A stretch of 64,000 bases of DNA from Meloidogyne chitwoodi (Eukaryota > Nematoda > Chromadorea > Rhabditida > Meloidogynidae), in contig JACZZP010000007.1 of the NCBI GenBank assembly GCA_015183035.1, positions 1,302,001 through 1,366,000 on the forward strand, in the 5' to 3' direction. Made by a program: the position numbers and the translations under genes. The notes under the pieces are model-generated. The model saw nothing but the letters and a program-made list of their open reading frames with translations. It made no database searches and was not told the DNA's origin. Below, in pieces: positions 1-11,077 of this stretch (position 1 is the first letter of the stretch; each line of letters opens with the position of its first letter).

Positions 1-1050
1 AAAAAATAAAATTAAAGTCAAAAAATAATGCTTGAATAGACAAAATTAAAGGCAAAGACTTGATTTTAGGTAAAACTAGTTCTTGTCTTTTTTTTAACTC
101 AAAATTTATTTTCTATTTTAAGAAAATAAATATTACAAAAAATAATATAAATAAATAGGACTAAATAATATATTTAAAGAGGAAGTAATTTAAAAAGGAA
201 AAGAAATAAGGCCAAGATGATCTACCAAATTAGCACAAATATCCTTTCAAGTATTTATTAAAAATAAATAATGAATTAGTATAAAGATATTCTTCTTTTC
301 TTCTAACAAACAAGAATTGGTTTCTGCGATCACCCCCGATATATACAAACATTTATTTATTTATTTCATGCACTCAAGTATATATAAATGTCATTTTTTA
401 AATTTAAAGTAATGAATTACTAGACGGTCATATACTAGTAACAAATATATATTTTCTATTTACTGAGCAATAAAAAATAAATATGTAGTACTTTTAAAAA
501 TAGTAATAGTCACTAATATATTTGTGAGTGAATTAATGAAAGTAAAATTTCTTTCAAACAGGTCAAAAGTATAAAATATTATTTCAACTTAAATTATTCA
601 CATTATTAAATTGTTATTCTTCTTAATATATATGTAGGTATATATAAAGATCAAAAGTTCAATTTAATTATTTTAAAGTATTTCAAAATGAACAAAAAAC
701 AAAAAAGTTTATTGGAGCAAAGCATTTGTTGTTTGATGGATTTAACGATAGAGTGATTTTTAAGAATTATTTGTAGTCTTCAAAAAGAAAACAAAAAAGA
801 GGAAAAAATCACTAAAGTCTTTTATAATTAATAAAAGTACCATTTACAAAATATTTAATAAATTAAAAGACTTTAATGATTAAATGCCTAAAAAAAAATA
901 AATAAGAGCGTCATAAAGAAAAAAACGATATTTTCATTTTTAATAATTTAGCCAACAAACAAATAATATGGGAAATAATGTTATATTGACTCTCTTAATT
1001 TTTAAAGAACGCTTATAAAAAATGCTTCTTTTCCAATTTTATTCTTTTCT
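1..1050. other. Intergenic AT-rich stretch, no gene seen
   Basis: Very AT-rich DNA downstream of the lamin stop codon, with stops in all frames. It should hold the lamin 3' UTR (the gene reads leftwards) and perhaps flanking sequence of a gene outside the window. No repeat, RNA gene or conserved reading frame was recognised. Confidence 0.6.
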
Positions 1051-3593
1051 TTACATAATAACACAATTCTTGTCCGAATCAGAGCCATATTGAATTCCAT
1101 TAAAACCTTGTTGAAGAACTGATTCGCGCCAAGAAATTAATTCACGATCAGCATTCAAAACATCTGCACGAATTAGGCGATCATGTGGCCAAATCTGATT
1201 TTTCATAACAAAACTGTTTGGAGGTTGATGTTCGGCATTTGCATTGCTAGACCAAATCTGAATAAAATTAATATTTAAATTGGCATTTTCAATTTTATTA
1301 TATTAAAATCTCATTAAATAAGAATATTAATTAAAACGAGCTAACCGTAACACTCTTTCCTGCTTGAATTTTAGCACGCGAATGGAATTTAAATGTAGTC
1401 TCAATATCACCTGCAGTCGAGCGAATTAACCAATTTGCGATAGAAATATCATCCATTCCTTTATTAGTAAGTCGAATGAATTTACCTTCAACGTCAACTT
1501 CGTCAATGACCAAATCACCTTCAGAGTGACTGTTCGTCTAAAATAAAAAATTAAACAAATAAAATTTGGTAATAATAGTAAAAAAATTTTTTTTGATTTC
1601 TTAAAATTTACATATTAATTTCTATAAAACTTTATTGAATAATTTATTAAAAATTAATAAACAAACATTCCATTTTTCAATTGTCTGATCAAAGCTAACT
1701 TCTTCTTGGTTAAAACGACGACGTTTTGTGCCACGGCGGGAACCGATCAAAAAACCGCTGCCGCTTCCATTAAACTCAGAAGGCGAAGAACGAAGCCCAG
1801 TACGTGTAGAAGATGTCGGTGGAGCACTTAAATTTGAAGTAGCTGCTGATGTATTTGGACTGCCTGATGGAGTAATACGCAATCTATAAAAGAAAATAAA
1901 TCAAAATATTTATACTAAATAATTTATAAAAAATGAATACCTAGCCTCCTCCTGCTCTAACATTTGATGGTAAGCATTAAGTTCAGTGTCCAACTTTACT
2001 TTCAAATCAAGCAAATCCTGGTAGTCATTAGTAAGGTTTTCAATCTCCAATTGCAATTGAGAGATTTGATCATCTCTCTGTTGAATACGAATATCTGCAT
2101 CTTCATGTGCACGTCGTAGCATTGCTTCAAGTTCCTAAATTTTTAAAATAAATTTAATTTTGCATCTTTAAAATAAATTTAAAAAACAAAACCTTAACAC
2201 GACGATTAAGTCCATCAACAATTCCTTGATGATCTTTTGTTGAAAGCTCCAAATCACGAAGACGTACGCTAAATGACGTTGCCTCCTCACGAGCACGAGC
2301 TGAAGATTCACGATATTTAATTGCCTGACTGTTGATCTCTGCCAATTTTGCACGATACAAGTCTTCAATCTGAAAAAATTAATTAGACTGGGATTTCAAA
2401 AAAATTCAATCCAAAGGTTGTTCGGTATGTTCAAATACTATAAAAATAATCCATTCAATACATCTTATGTAACACAAAAATTAAATTTAAAAATACTTCA
2501 GCACGTTGTTCAGCAATACGACTATCAAAATCAGATCTCATTGCATTTAATTGCTCTTGAAGTTTGGCCTCATATTTATTTTGAACTTCTTCACCATAAT
2601 GAGTCATTTCGACTTGACGTTTACGCCGCATTTCTTCAATTTGCTTAAAGGAAAGAAAAATAAATGAAAATTATTTATAAATACATTGTCATGACTTCTA
2701 CGCGAAAAGTCCAGATCTTCCCTTAGAGTATGCATTCGATTTTCCAGTTCAGTTCGCAACAAAACTTCGTCTTCGAGCTGATGACGCAACATTTCAACTT
2801 GTTTTTCAGCACTATAGAGATCGGTTTTTAGCTTCTATAAAAGAATATCGTCTCTTTATTTATAATTAATTGTTACATCATTTTCCTCTACAAGCTGTCC
2901 TCGTGCAGAATCAATATTTGTTAAACGCGCATTCAAATCCTGAATATCGGCAAATGCTGCATACTTATCTTTTTCTGCCTTCTTTAAGTCACGCTCCAAT
3001 TGGGGAACGCGAGATTTAAGTTCTTCATAACCGCTGGCTCCCTTGTCCTTTTCGATTTGAAGCCTTAGATGAAGAAAAAGAATAATTTTATAATAAAAAT
3101 ACTCACTTAGCTTTGTCACGAGTCAAATATTCCACCTGCTTGCGCAACTCGTCAATCTTGACTTCGTAACGAGACGATAAAGTGTCTTTCTCTTTACGCT
3201 CAACAATCTCTACGTCACGTATTTGCACAAGTAAACGAGAATTTTCAGTTTCCAATGTGCGAACACGCTGAAATTGAAATTGTATTTAACTATACTAACA
3301 ACCACGATAATTACAACAAAAAATTTTATATTCAACAAAAAACCTCAATATATCCAGCCAAGCGGTCATTCAAATGTTGTAAATAATCCTTCTCCTGTTG
3401 GCGAATAGAAACGTGTGGATTAGAAGAATTTGAAGAAGACGTTGCATTAGTAACATTTGAACTTAGAAAATGATCATATTGAAAAACAAAAAAAAAAAGA
3501 AAACCCGCGAGTGTCAAATGTTTCATCCGCACTTGCATCTACATGAATTGCTTGCTCCCTTTGTGCTTTTGAACGCTTTGCTTTTGAAGCCAT
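1051..3593 (-). CDS. lmn-1: Nuclear lamin (intermediate filament protein), 11 exons
   Basis: Structural protein of the nuclear lamina that supports the inner nuclear membrane and anchors chromatin. By eye, 11 exons (3593-3505, 3461-3344, 3267-3107, 3063-2877, 2834-2685, 2643-2497, 2369-2193, 2134-1941, 1883-1667, 1537-1346, 1257-1051) join without a stop into 1839 nt, 612 residues. A short head starting MASKAKRSK leads to the coil-1A start 'EKDYLQHLNDRLAGYIE'. A long alpha-helical coiled-coil rod follows, closing with the intermediate-filament end motif 'YHQMLEQEEARL'. The tail has a basic nuclear localisation signal (GTKRRRF) and an Ig-fold lamin tail domain (FIRLTNKG...IANW...). The protein ends in CVIM, a CaaX farnesylation box expected for a B-type lamin. 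C. elegans has one lamin gene, lmn-1; this is the likely orthologue and is slightly longer. The start is the only Met before the head and is followed by an in-frame exon. Confidence 0.95.
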
Positions 3594-5232
3594 TAATTTT
3601 TATATAAAATACTATTGAGAAATAAGAATAAATTTATAATTAAAAAAATAAGTTAATTAAAATTTTTGAAATCAACAGTAATAAATAAAAAATAAAAGAT
3701 CTATTTACATTCTCATGAATCACATGAATGGCCAAATTTTTTTTCAAATGAGAAAATAGAGAAAACCTATTGATTAAAAGAAACAATTTTTGGAGAGTAG
3801 TGGTTTGAAGAGCCATTAATTCAAACATTCAACTCAGGTGCTGTTATTTATGACCACTACTCTCTTTAAAGCTAAAATAATACTTCGTTGGAATGTAATA
3901 GGTGCTTTTTCAACCAGATGGTAAAACCCACGGTCATACAAAACAAAATTTTCAAGAAAATTTAATGAAAATTTCTCAAAAAAATTAAATTTAATCTGAG
4001 TTCAAATTAAAAGAAAAAACAAAATATACGTATGGTTAGAGAAAAAATCAAAAAATACTTTAAATCCCGTAAGAAGTTTATGAACAGCATTGAAAAACAA
4101 ATTAACAATAAATGACATCGCTAAGGTTTGAGGAAAAAAAGTAAAATGTGAAATACTTGAATACAAGCCAAATGACAGAACGCTAGTATTTACAACTGCT
4201 TGTTTTTTTAAATTGGCCTTTTGTGAATATTGGACGAAATGTCTTTAAATCTTGTGCTGAACGAATTCTGAAACGGGTCTGTTCAGTATTGCTGGTTCAG
4301 TACTAGTAGGACCAATTCAATCGGTGGAACACAATTGTAAAGTAGCAATACGGGACCATGAAAGTGTACAATTCGACACAGCTCAGCTAGACGAATCGAA
4401 TGTATATCTTTAAAAAAAAATTTGCCTCCAGTATACTAAAGTATTTATACACGTTTGTCTACACTGGTACTGAAATAGCAATACTGAATTGGCAATACTG
4501 AAATGACCACAACCGAATGAATTCGGCCGTTTGAGTATTCGATAAATTCGGCTGAAATGAGGTCTGTTTTATTTTTTCACGGTCAGTCAGCTGAATTTAT
4601 ATACTTTGATCGATACTTTAATTAAATCAAGACAATAATTTATATACCTTTTGCTTTAAAATTGGAATTAAATATTAAATTGAATTTAAATGGAGCATCA
4701 TCATATAATCCTTTTGAAATAACTAGAAGCTTTAACTGTCTTTTTGCTCAAATCGATTTTATTTCACGCGGTTTAAAGAATTTTTTGTCCCATATTTCGT
4801 TTATTCTTTGCTTTTAGAGGAATTTTATATTGATTATTTTTATTTCATTGTTTATTGATCAAGCTTTGAGGGAAAGGTTTTTCGTGAATCAACAGTAAAA
4901 GATCTCTTTTAAGCAATTTTATTCGACAATCTAATAACTGTAATGTAAAATTCCAAAAATATTTATTATTCTCGTATCAGTCCTCTTATGGGGTACATAT
5001 GAAAGGTTAACATATGAAAGTGCGAAAGGAAAAAAATAAAAAGAGATAAGAATTTTCTTAGAAATTTAGTGCGAATGTAAATTGGCTTCCCCAAAACATG
5101 TCAATAAATAAATTTATATCACAATCTGAATTTTATTGTTTGTTGTAATTCTATATGTAAAAATTACTATAAGTTTGATTATTTCCTTTTTAAATTTTTT
5201 TAAACAAACAAAAAGCTATAGAGATTATATTC
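3594..5232. other. Intergenic region between divergent lamin and RING-ligase genes
   Basis: About 1.6 kb separates two divergently transcribed genes, so promoters of both should lie here. No convincing coding exon was found. The one visible structure is an imperfect inverted repeat at about 4282-4488, listed separately. Confidence 0.6.
4282..4488. repeat. Imperfect inverted repeat, possible MITE remnant
   Basis: The 24 bases at 4282-4305 (ttcagtattgctggttcag...) match the reverse complement of 4465-4488 (...agcaatactgaa) at about 20 of 24 positions. A further related motif (ggcaatactga) follows at 4491. The roughly 200-bp span has no reading frame. This resembles a decayed miniature inverted-repeat element, but no target-site duplication was identified and no family can be named. 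Confidence 0.4.
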
Positions 5233-7997
5233 ATGAATAGAAATGATTATTTCCTTTCAAATAATTCAACAACTAAATTTATTTGCATCTTTTTACTTAA
5301 TCTTTATATTGCACTATTCAACGTGTGTATTTGGCCAGTATATGGTTGAAATTGTATGTTTAACTGAAAATTAAAATATAAAAATAAAATTTGGTTTTAT
5401 TTAAAAATTCTTTAAAAAAATCTATTATTTTAAGTTGGAGCACACTGTGCTTGGCGGTCATCGTGCAGTTGTCCGGTGTGATGCTACTGGCGCGAATTTT
5501 GGTTCTGACATTGCTACATTTTCTTTTGGTATGAATTCTGTTGGATGTGCACTAGAAACTGAGCCTAAATTTGCATGTTCTGATGTTGAGGTTTCTTATA
5601 TCACTATAAATATGTATTCTCTGAGTTTTTTTGAAATTTAATAGAGTAACAATTTTTTATTTATTTCTTCATTTAAAGAAGCCTCGTTTGAACTCAACAG
5701 CTCAATGTGTTGTGGATTTTGCGATTGTGCCACGAGGGAATTGCAGTTTTTCTGAAAAGGTAATTTTATAAACATTTTAGTATTTTTAAAATTGTTTTTA
5801 AATTGATTTAAAAAGTTTTTCATTAGGCTTATTATGTTCAACAAGCAAAACCTGTTGGCTATCAGGCATTAATTGTATACAATTTTAAAGGAAAAAGTCC
5901 CAATCCGATGTCTGGCAGCAAATTTGCTGAACTTGTTCAAATTCCTGTTGTTATGGTTAGAGATGAATGTATGCAAAGTTTGATTCACCATTACAACGCA
6001 TCAAAAGGGTAAAAACTTTAGTATTTTTAAATATTAAAATTAACTTTTTAACTAGATACACAGTTACAATCAAAGCAAGTCCCGGTTATTATGAATTGAT
6101 TAAGTATCTTTTTCCATTCGTCATCATTGTTGGCATTTGCTTTATTGTTTTGTTAATTTCTTTGGTAAATGTTTACGGAATTTTTTAATATTTTATAATA
6201 ATTTTATTAAAAATATTTTAACTTATTAATTGTAAGCAATTTAAAACATAGTTAATTCGTCTTTGTCGTGAAAGGAGACGCTTGGCACGAAAGCGACTTC
6301 CTCGTTCTCAACTCCGTAAAATTCCAACAAGAAAATATAGGAAAGGAGATCCAGAAGAGACTTGTGCAATATGTTTGGAGGATTTTAAAGAAGCAGATAA
6401 ATTAAGGATTTTGCCTTGCAAGCATGGTTATCTATTTTTAAATATTCAATAATAAATATTTATTTTTATTTTTTAGCATACCATTGTAAATGCATCGATC
6501 CTTGGCTAACCAAAAACAGAAGGGTTTGCCCTGTATGTAAAAGAAGAGTAGGCCCTCGGAATGCTGACAGTTCAGATAGTGACTCTGATAGTGAGGTTGG
6601 GCAACTATAACATTTATAATAAAACATTTGCAAAATTAGTTCTTTTTAAACAAATTAGCTAATATTATTTAAAATAAACATTTTTAAGAGAATTACTCGA
6701 ACGGCCTCCTCGTCTGTTGCTGCTGGAAGCAGTACATCTTCTACTCTTATATCAACAAGTCGTGACAATCGACCTCTTTTACAGCACGCACAACCTGTTT
6801 TATTAACTTTTTATATTTATTAAAATATTTTTTTAAAAGATTGCTACAATAAGTTCTAGTAGTCACCATTTACTGACTGATCAGGTAACTTCTTTATTTC
6901 CACAACAATTAAGACAACCACAACAACAATCGCCTTCAACAACAAGCGTCTTTTCGCGTACAACAAATTTGTTACATTTAAGCAGCATTTTCCATCGTAT
7001 TTTAAAAGTAAAAATAATTTTGTTAAAATTTTAAGCATCACGATGTGAAGCTATTGGAACACAAATTACTTCTCCTTCTACCACGAATACGGCAAGAAAA
7101 TTATAAAATAAAATTAAAAAAACTTTCTATTTGGTTCAAATTATGAAATTGAAAATATTTTTCATATTTAATATATTTATTTGAAAAATTTTTAGTCATC
7201 AACAATTGTGGCAGAAAGTTTACCTTCACAAACTACAACAGCTTTAGCCAATCAACAACAATTACCAGACACAACACCACCAAATACTTCTCATTTTGGT
7301 GAACGCTTACGCCGTAAAATTGTTGGAATTGGAAGTTCATTTGCTGAGATGGTTTTTTATTTTTTAAATTAGAAACTGAGTTGGAATAACTTTTTTTTAA
7401 AGGTTCATCGTCGTCCAACGAGTATTTTAAGTGAATCTAATACACAATTAATACCTGAAAATGAGGATGATGAAGATTCGTCGCTTAATGCTCGTAGAGA
7501 GTCTGATGTAATTTTTTTAATCAAATATTTTTAAACAAATATTTGAAAACTTTTTATAATTCTATTTTCATTCCTCTCCCCATAAGCTACACCCTTTTTT
7601 ATGATAAAATAAAAAATAAAATACTTGAGGAAATTACTATTAACTTTCAATAAAATGGAAAAAGTAAAAAAGTTGGCATGGTTTATTTGGGTTGAACGAA
7701 TTATCTATTTTAGACATTTTCTCGTCACACTCTCGAGACATTAGATGAAGCAAATAGCAACACATCACCTGATGGTCATTCGGTAAATTTTTTGCTTTTT
7801 TAAAAGAAAAATGTAAAATTATTTAAAAATTAATTACTAAATTAATTCAATAGATGACAACAATTCATTCAAATCGAAATCTTGTTTCTGTTGTAGTGGA
7901 AACAACATCGCCACAATCACTTATCAATTGTAGTAATAACTCAGAAGATGCTAGGGAAGAAGAAATTAATGAAACAAAACAAAGATTAAGTGAATAA
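5233..7997 (+). CDS. PA-TM-RING E3 ubiquitin ligase, RNF13/RNF167-like
   Basis: Endosomal/lysosomal membrane E3 ubiquitin ligase of the protease-associated, transmembrane, RING-H2 class. Exon 1 (5233-5337) gives a 35-residue signal peptide (hydrophobic FICIFLLNLYIALFNVCI) and joins in phase to an exon at 5435. The lumenal PA domain is encoded by about 5435-6080 (ATFSFG..., FAIVPRGNCSF, QIPVVMV). One transmembrane helix follows (LFPFVIIVGICFIVLL, near 6100). The RING-H2 finger CAICLEDF...LPCKHAYHCKCIDPWL...CPVCKRR is split across exons near 6366 and 6478, and all eight zinc ligands are present. After an acidic Ser-Asp run comes a long low-complexity Ser/Thr/Gln tail built from several small exons to the TAA at 7995-7997. 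The intron after about 7092 appears to use a GC donor (ACG|GCAAGA). RNF13 is the closest family type I recognise; exon edges in the tail are less certain than in the PA and RING parts. Confidence 0.88.
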
Positions 7998-8500
7998 TAA
8001 ATAAATTTTTCAATAAAATAAATTACATTCTCTCTCATTTTGTATTCAGCTTTTAATTATCTTTTCCTTATTTCTTCTTTTTTTAAAAAATATTTGTACA
8101 AATATATACATAAATAAATAAAAATTAAATTTTGATTTTATTCATAAAAATTTATTCTTTTTTTTAATTGATGAATATTTTTGAAAAAAATAATAATACT
8201 AATTTAATTAAAAAATGTGAGATATGTATAAAAATGAGATTAATTTAAGGATAATTTTATAATAAATAAAAATTTTCAAAAGTTGGGATTCTAAAAATTT
8301 AAATCCCAACTTTTTCTTAATAGTAATTACAAACAATAGAAATTTATAAAAAAAATATTTACAATAAATGAGAATATATTTTTTGAATAGAAAAATATAT
8401 ATTTTACAATATTTTGTTGAGCATATTAAACATTTTTAAAAGTTCCAAGCATTGAATAGCAAGACTAGAAAATAAAAAAAGTTTTTATTTAAAAAATTAT
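7998..8500. other. Convergent 3' UTR region
   Basis: About 500 bases between two genes that end towards each other. AATAAA-like polyadenylation signals are frequent just after 7997 (for example near 7995-8030), but in DNA this AT-rich they mean little individually. Nothing else was recognised. Confidence 0.5.
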
Positions 8501-10369
8501 TTATTTTACTTTTGTAAGACGACAATTGTTTTCTTCAGAAATATTATCCATAAAAGAATTCCTTTATAAATAATTTTTAATATTAAATTTATTAAAAGAA
8601 TAATACCAATGTGAAAATTGTTTAAACACAGGAGGTGAAATATTTCCAGCATTACTGTTTGTTGTGTTTGTATTATTACTATTATAGTTAATATTTGGTA
8701 GAGCTTCTTCCAAATTTATTTTATTATTACTTAAGAAGAATAAATATTTTTAAATTTTATATAAATAAATATATAAAAATATGTATTACTTTAAATTTTT
8801 TTGACTATTTGATCCAAAATCAAAAGAATTAATATTTGTATCAAGAAGTGCTGGAAGAAGGGCTCTTTGAGTGACTTGAATTTTAATATCAGCATGAATA
8901 AACTTTTAAAATTAAATTGTTAAAAAAATAAATTAAAAATACCTGACAGCGAGAACCATAAATACAAACACCTGTTGTGCTAAAGTTTTTACAAAGTTGG
9001 GTTTTATATTTTGGATGAAGCTTAAAATATAGAATAAAAGGTACTTACGTATTATCCCTACGCACTTTTGCGGACAAAGTTTTTGCGGACAAATTTATTT
9101 ATTTTCCTCCTTCCTTCAAATATAGTTGTCACTCAAATTCAAAATTAAATTTGATGGATAATAAATATGAAAGTTAAGAATAAATGTTATTTTACCATTT
9201 CTATTACAGTTTATTAGCTATTTTTTTATAATGAAAATTTGGGATTTGCCAACAACTGAAAAAGATGCCATCGAATTCTTACAAGATCGTGGTCTTCTAC
9301 ACAAAACTAGAGTTTGTCGCGATGGACATGAAATGAAACTTTATCACAAACAACGTCCAGTTTGGGAATGTAGGAGATGTCGTCAACAACAAGGTGTTCG
9401 CAGTGGCAACTGGTTCAGCAATACGAAACTTTCATTTGTTACAATTGTGCGATTCATCTATTGCTGGGCTAAAGAAATCGAGGAAGCTGGATTTGAACAT
9501 TTCAAAGTCAACCACAAGTAAGCGTAGTTATTTTTTAAAATTGAAAACATTGGGAATACCAAACTTTGTTTAGGTACAACTTCGTAGACCCCGAAACTGG
9601 ATGTAATACTCAAAAAGTGGAAAGGATGTGGGGCAGTGCCAAATGGCGTAATAAGAAGCATCGAGGTACAGCACGTCATCATTTAGAGAGTTATTTTGCT
9701 GAGTTTATGTGGAGGAAAATGATTGGTGATGGAGACGTTTTTGAAGAAATTATACTTGCTTGGGGAAAATATTGGGCATTGGATTGATTTTTTGTAATTG
9801 TTTTATATAAATAAATAAATTTGTCCGCAAAAACTTTGTCCGCAAAAGTGCGTAGGGATAATACGTAAGTACCGAATAAAATTGAACAGAAAAAGTTTTT
9901 ACATTTTTTGAAATATGTAATTGCTGCCCACTAGATTTAGTAAATTAGAGAAGGAAGAGGTACAGATTGAGAGAGGAAAAATAAATAAAAATGAAAATAC
10001 ATAATCTGTTAGGATCTAATTATATTTTATAATAATTTAAAATAAACTAACAGGTTTAATACGTAATTCAGACACATCATGAGCAAATCGGCAAATATCT
10101 CCAAAGGCACAAATACCCGTTTGGCGAAATGCCCGACAAATTTCAGTTCGGTAAACAGTAGCCTGTCTAATTGAACGACTTTGCAATGATCGTTGAAAAT
10201 CAGAAAGACTTTGATTGAAATTTATATTATTCTTAATATAATATTTATTTTTTTAAAATATTAATTTTAAATTAAATAATCAAACCAAAGGTTGTTTATT
10301 TCCATTATTATTATAGTAATAATTGTTAATAATATTATCAGTTTCGGAAAACAAATTATAGTAAGGCAT
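8501..10369 (-). CDS. Tandem CCCH zinc-finger RNA-binding protein (TTP/TIS11, POS-1/OMA-like)
   Basis: Probable regulator of mRNA stability or translation, through binding AU-rich 3' UTRs; in nematodes this family includes POS-1, OMA-1/2 and MEX proteins. The ATG is at 10369-10367 ([12 protein letters not shown]). Two C-x8-C-x5-C-x3-H fingers are visible: [20 protein letters not shown] (about 10133-10074) and [20 protein letters not shown], the second split by an intron near 8940. The linker '[15 protein letters not shown]' is the classic TTP-type lead-in to finger 2. The tail is Asn-rich and ends ...CRLTKVK at the TAA at 8503-8501. The intron between the fingers is unusually long because it holds a complete Merlin-type transposon at 9040-9873. 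Its 3' splice site (TTTTAAG, AG at 9022-9021) lies only 18 bases from the element. Family assignment is firm; which nematode paralogue it matches is not decidable here. Confidence 0.88.
9040..9873 (+). mobile_element. Merlin-type (IS1016/ISXO2-like) DNA transposon with exact TIRs and 8-bp TSD
   Basis: An 834-bp element with terminal inverted repeats of about 65 bp (9040-9104 and 9809-9873), starting GGTACTTACGTATTATCCCT and containing the short repeat TTTGCGGACAAA. It is flanked by an exact 8-bp target-site duplication GAATAAAA (9032-9039 and 9874-9881), the size known for Merlin elements. Inside is a short two-exon transposase-derived frame. The element sits in an intron of the CCCH-finger gene, transcribed opposite to the host gene. 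The near-identical TIRs suggest a recent insertion. The encoded protein lacks the catalytic core, so this copy should be non-autonomous. Confidence 0.93.
9231..9787 (+). CDS. Internally deleted Merlin/ISXO2-like transposase
   Basis: Two exons (9231-9517 and 9574-9787, intron GTAAGC...TTTAG) join in frame to give 166 residues. The N-terminal half ([20 protein letters not shown]...) is the family's zinc-ribbon/DNA-binding module, with a modified first knuckle (CRDGH) and a second knuckle CRRC, then the [11 protein letters not shown]...FIYCWAKE segment. The next recognisable block is the C-terminal [28 protein letters not shown], which corresponds to the end of the IS1595/Merlin DDE domain. About 100 residues carrying the first two catalytic acidic residues are missing between WAKE and GFEH, compared with my knowledge of the family (full-length proteins are usually about 270-300 aa). 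Whether the spliced remnant is expressed is unknown. It could be a DNA-binding repressor or simply a decaying frame. Confidence 0.8.
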
Positions 10370-11077
10370 ATTTACAAAAGGAATAATAATAAAAACAACT
10401 ATAAAAATGAGAAATATTTAGTTATTGTTTTTTAATTAAAAAATAAACAATGGGGGAAATTTTAAAAAATTTATATTTATTTAATTTTAACAAATATAAT
10501 AATAATAATTAATGTTAAATATGCCTCAACACATTTTCTGGATGTATTAAAAAATAAATATTAAAGAAAAGGATGCCAAAATTAATTAAATATAATAAAT
10601 CAATCAAATATAATAAACTTGACCTCTGTCAATTTAATTGCCCCATACTCTTTTTCTTTTCATTTATTAGTTGATTCTTTTTATTTTTTTACATTAAATA
10701 TTTTATATTATTTAAATATTCATAACTGTATTTAATTTAAAAAATTAAAATATTTAAATACAATTTAATAGCAAAATACCTACAAATACATTATTAAAAC
10801 AAAAATAATAAAATCAAAAGAATAAAGCCAAAAATGTTTAAATTTTTTTATTTTTCAAAATTTTGAATGTATTAATTTATTAAATTAATTTTATTTAATT
10901 AAAATATACCGTAAATTCTCTAATAAATAAAAATAATTAAACAAAAATATTAGCTGTATTAATATAATTAAAAAACAAGAATTTCTGATTTATCTCAATT
11001 TTATGAGTTTATGGATAAATTTAAAAAAAAATAAATAAAAATATATTATTATTATAAAATAAAATTATTTAAAAAAA
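10370..11077. other. Intergenic AT-rich stretch
   Basis: About 700 bases between two genes on the minus strand. It should contain the CCCH gene's promoter or trans-splice acceptor and the 3' UTR of the laminin-G gene. No coding or repeat feature was recognised. Confidence 0.5.

Noticed and set aside
3640..3828. 62-codon frame upstream of the lamin start
   Set aside because: Low-complexity Leu/Phe/Asn frame in the lamin promoter region with no supporting feature.
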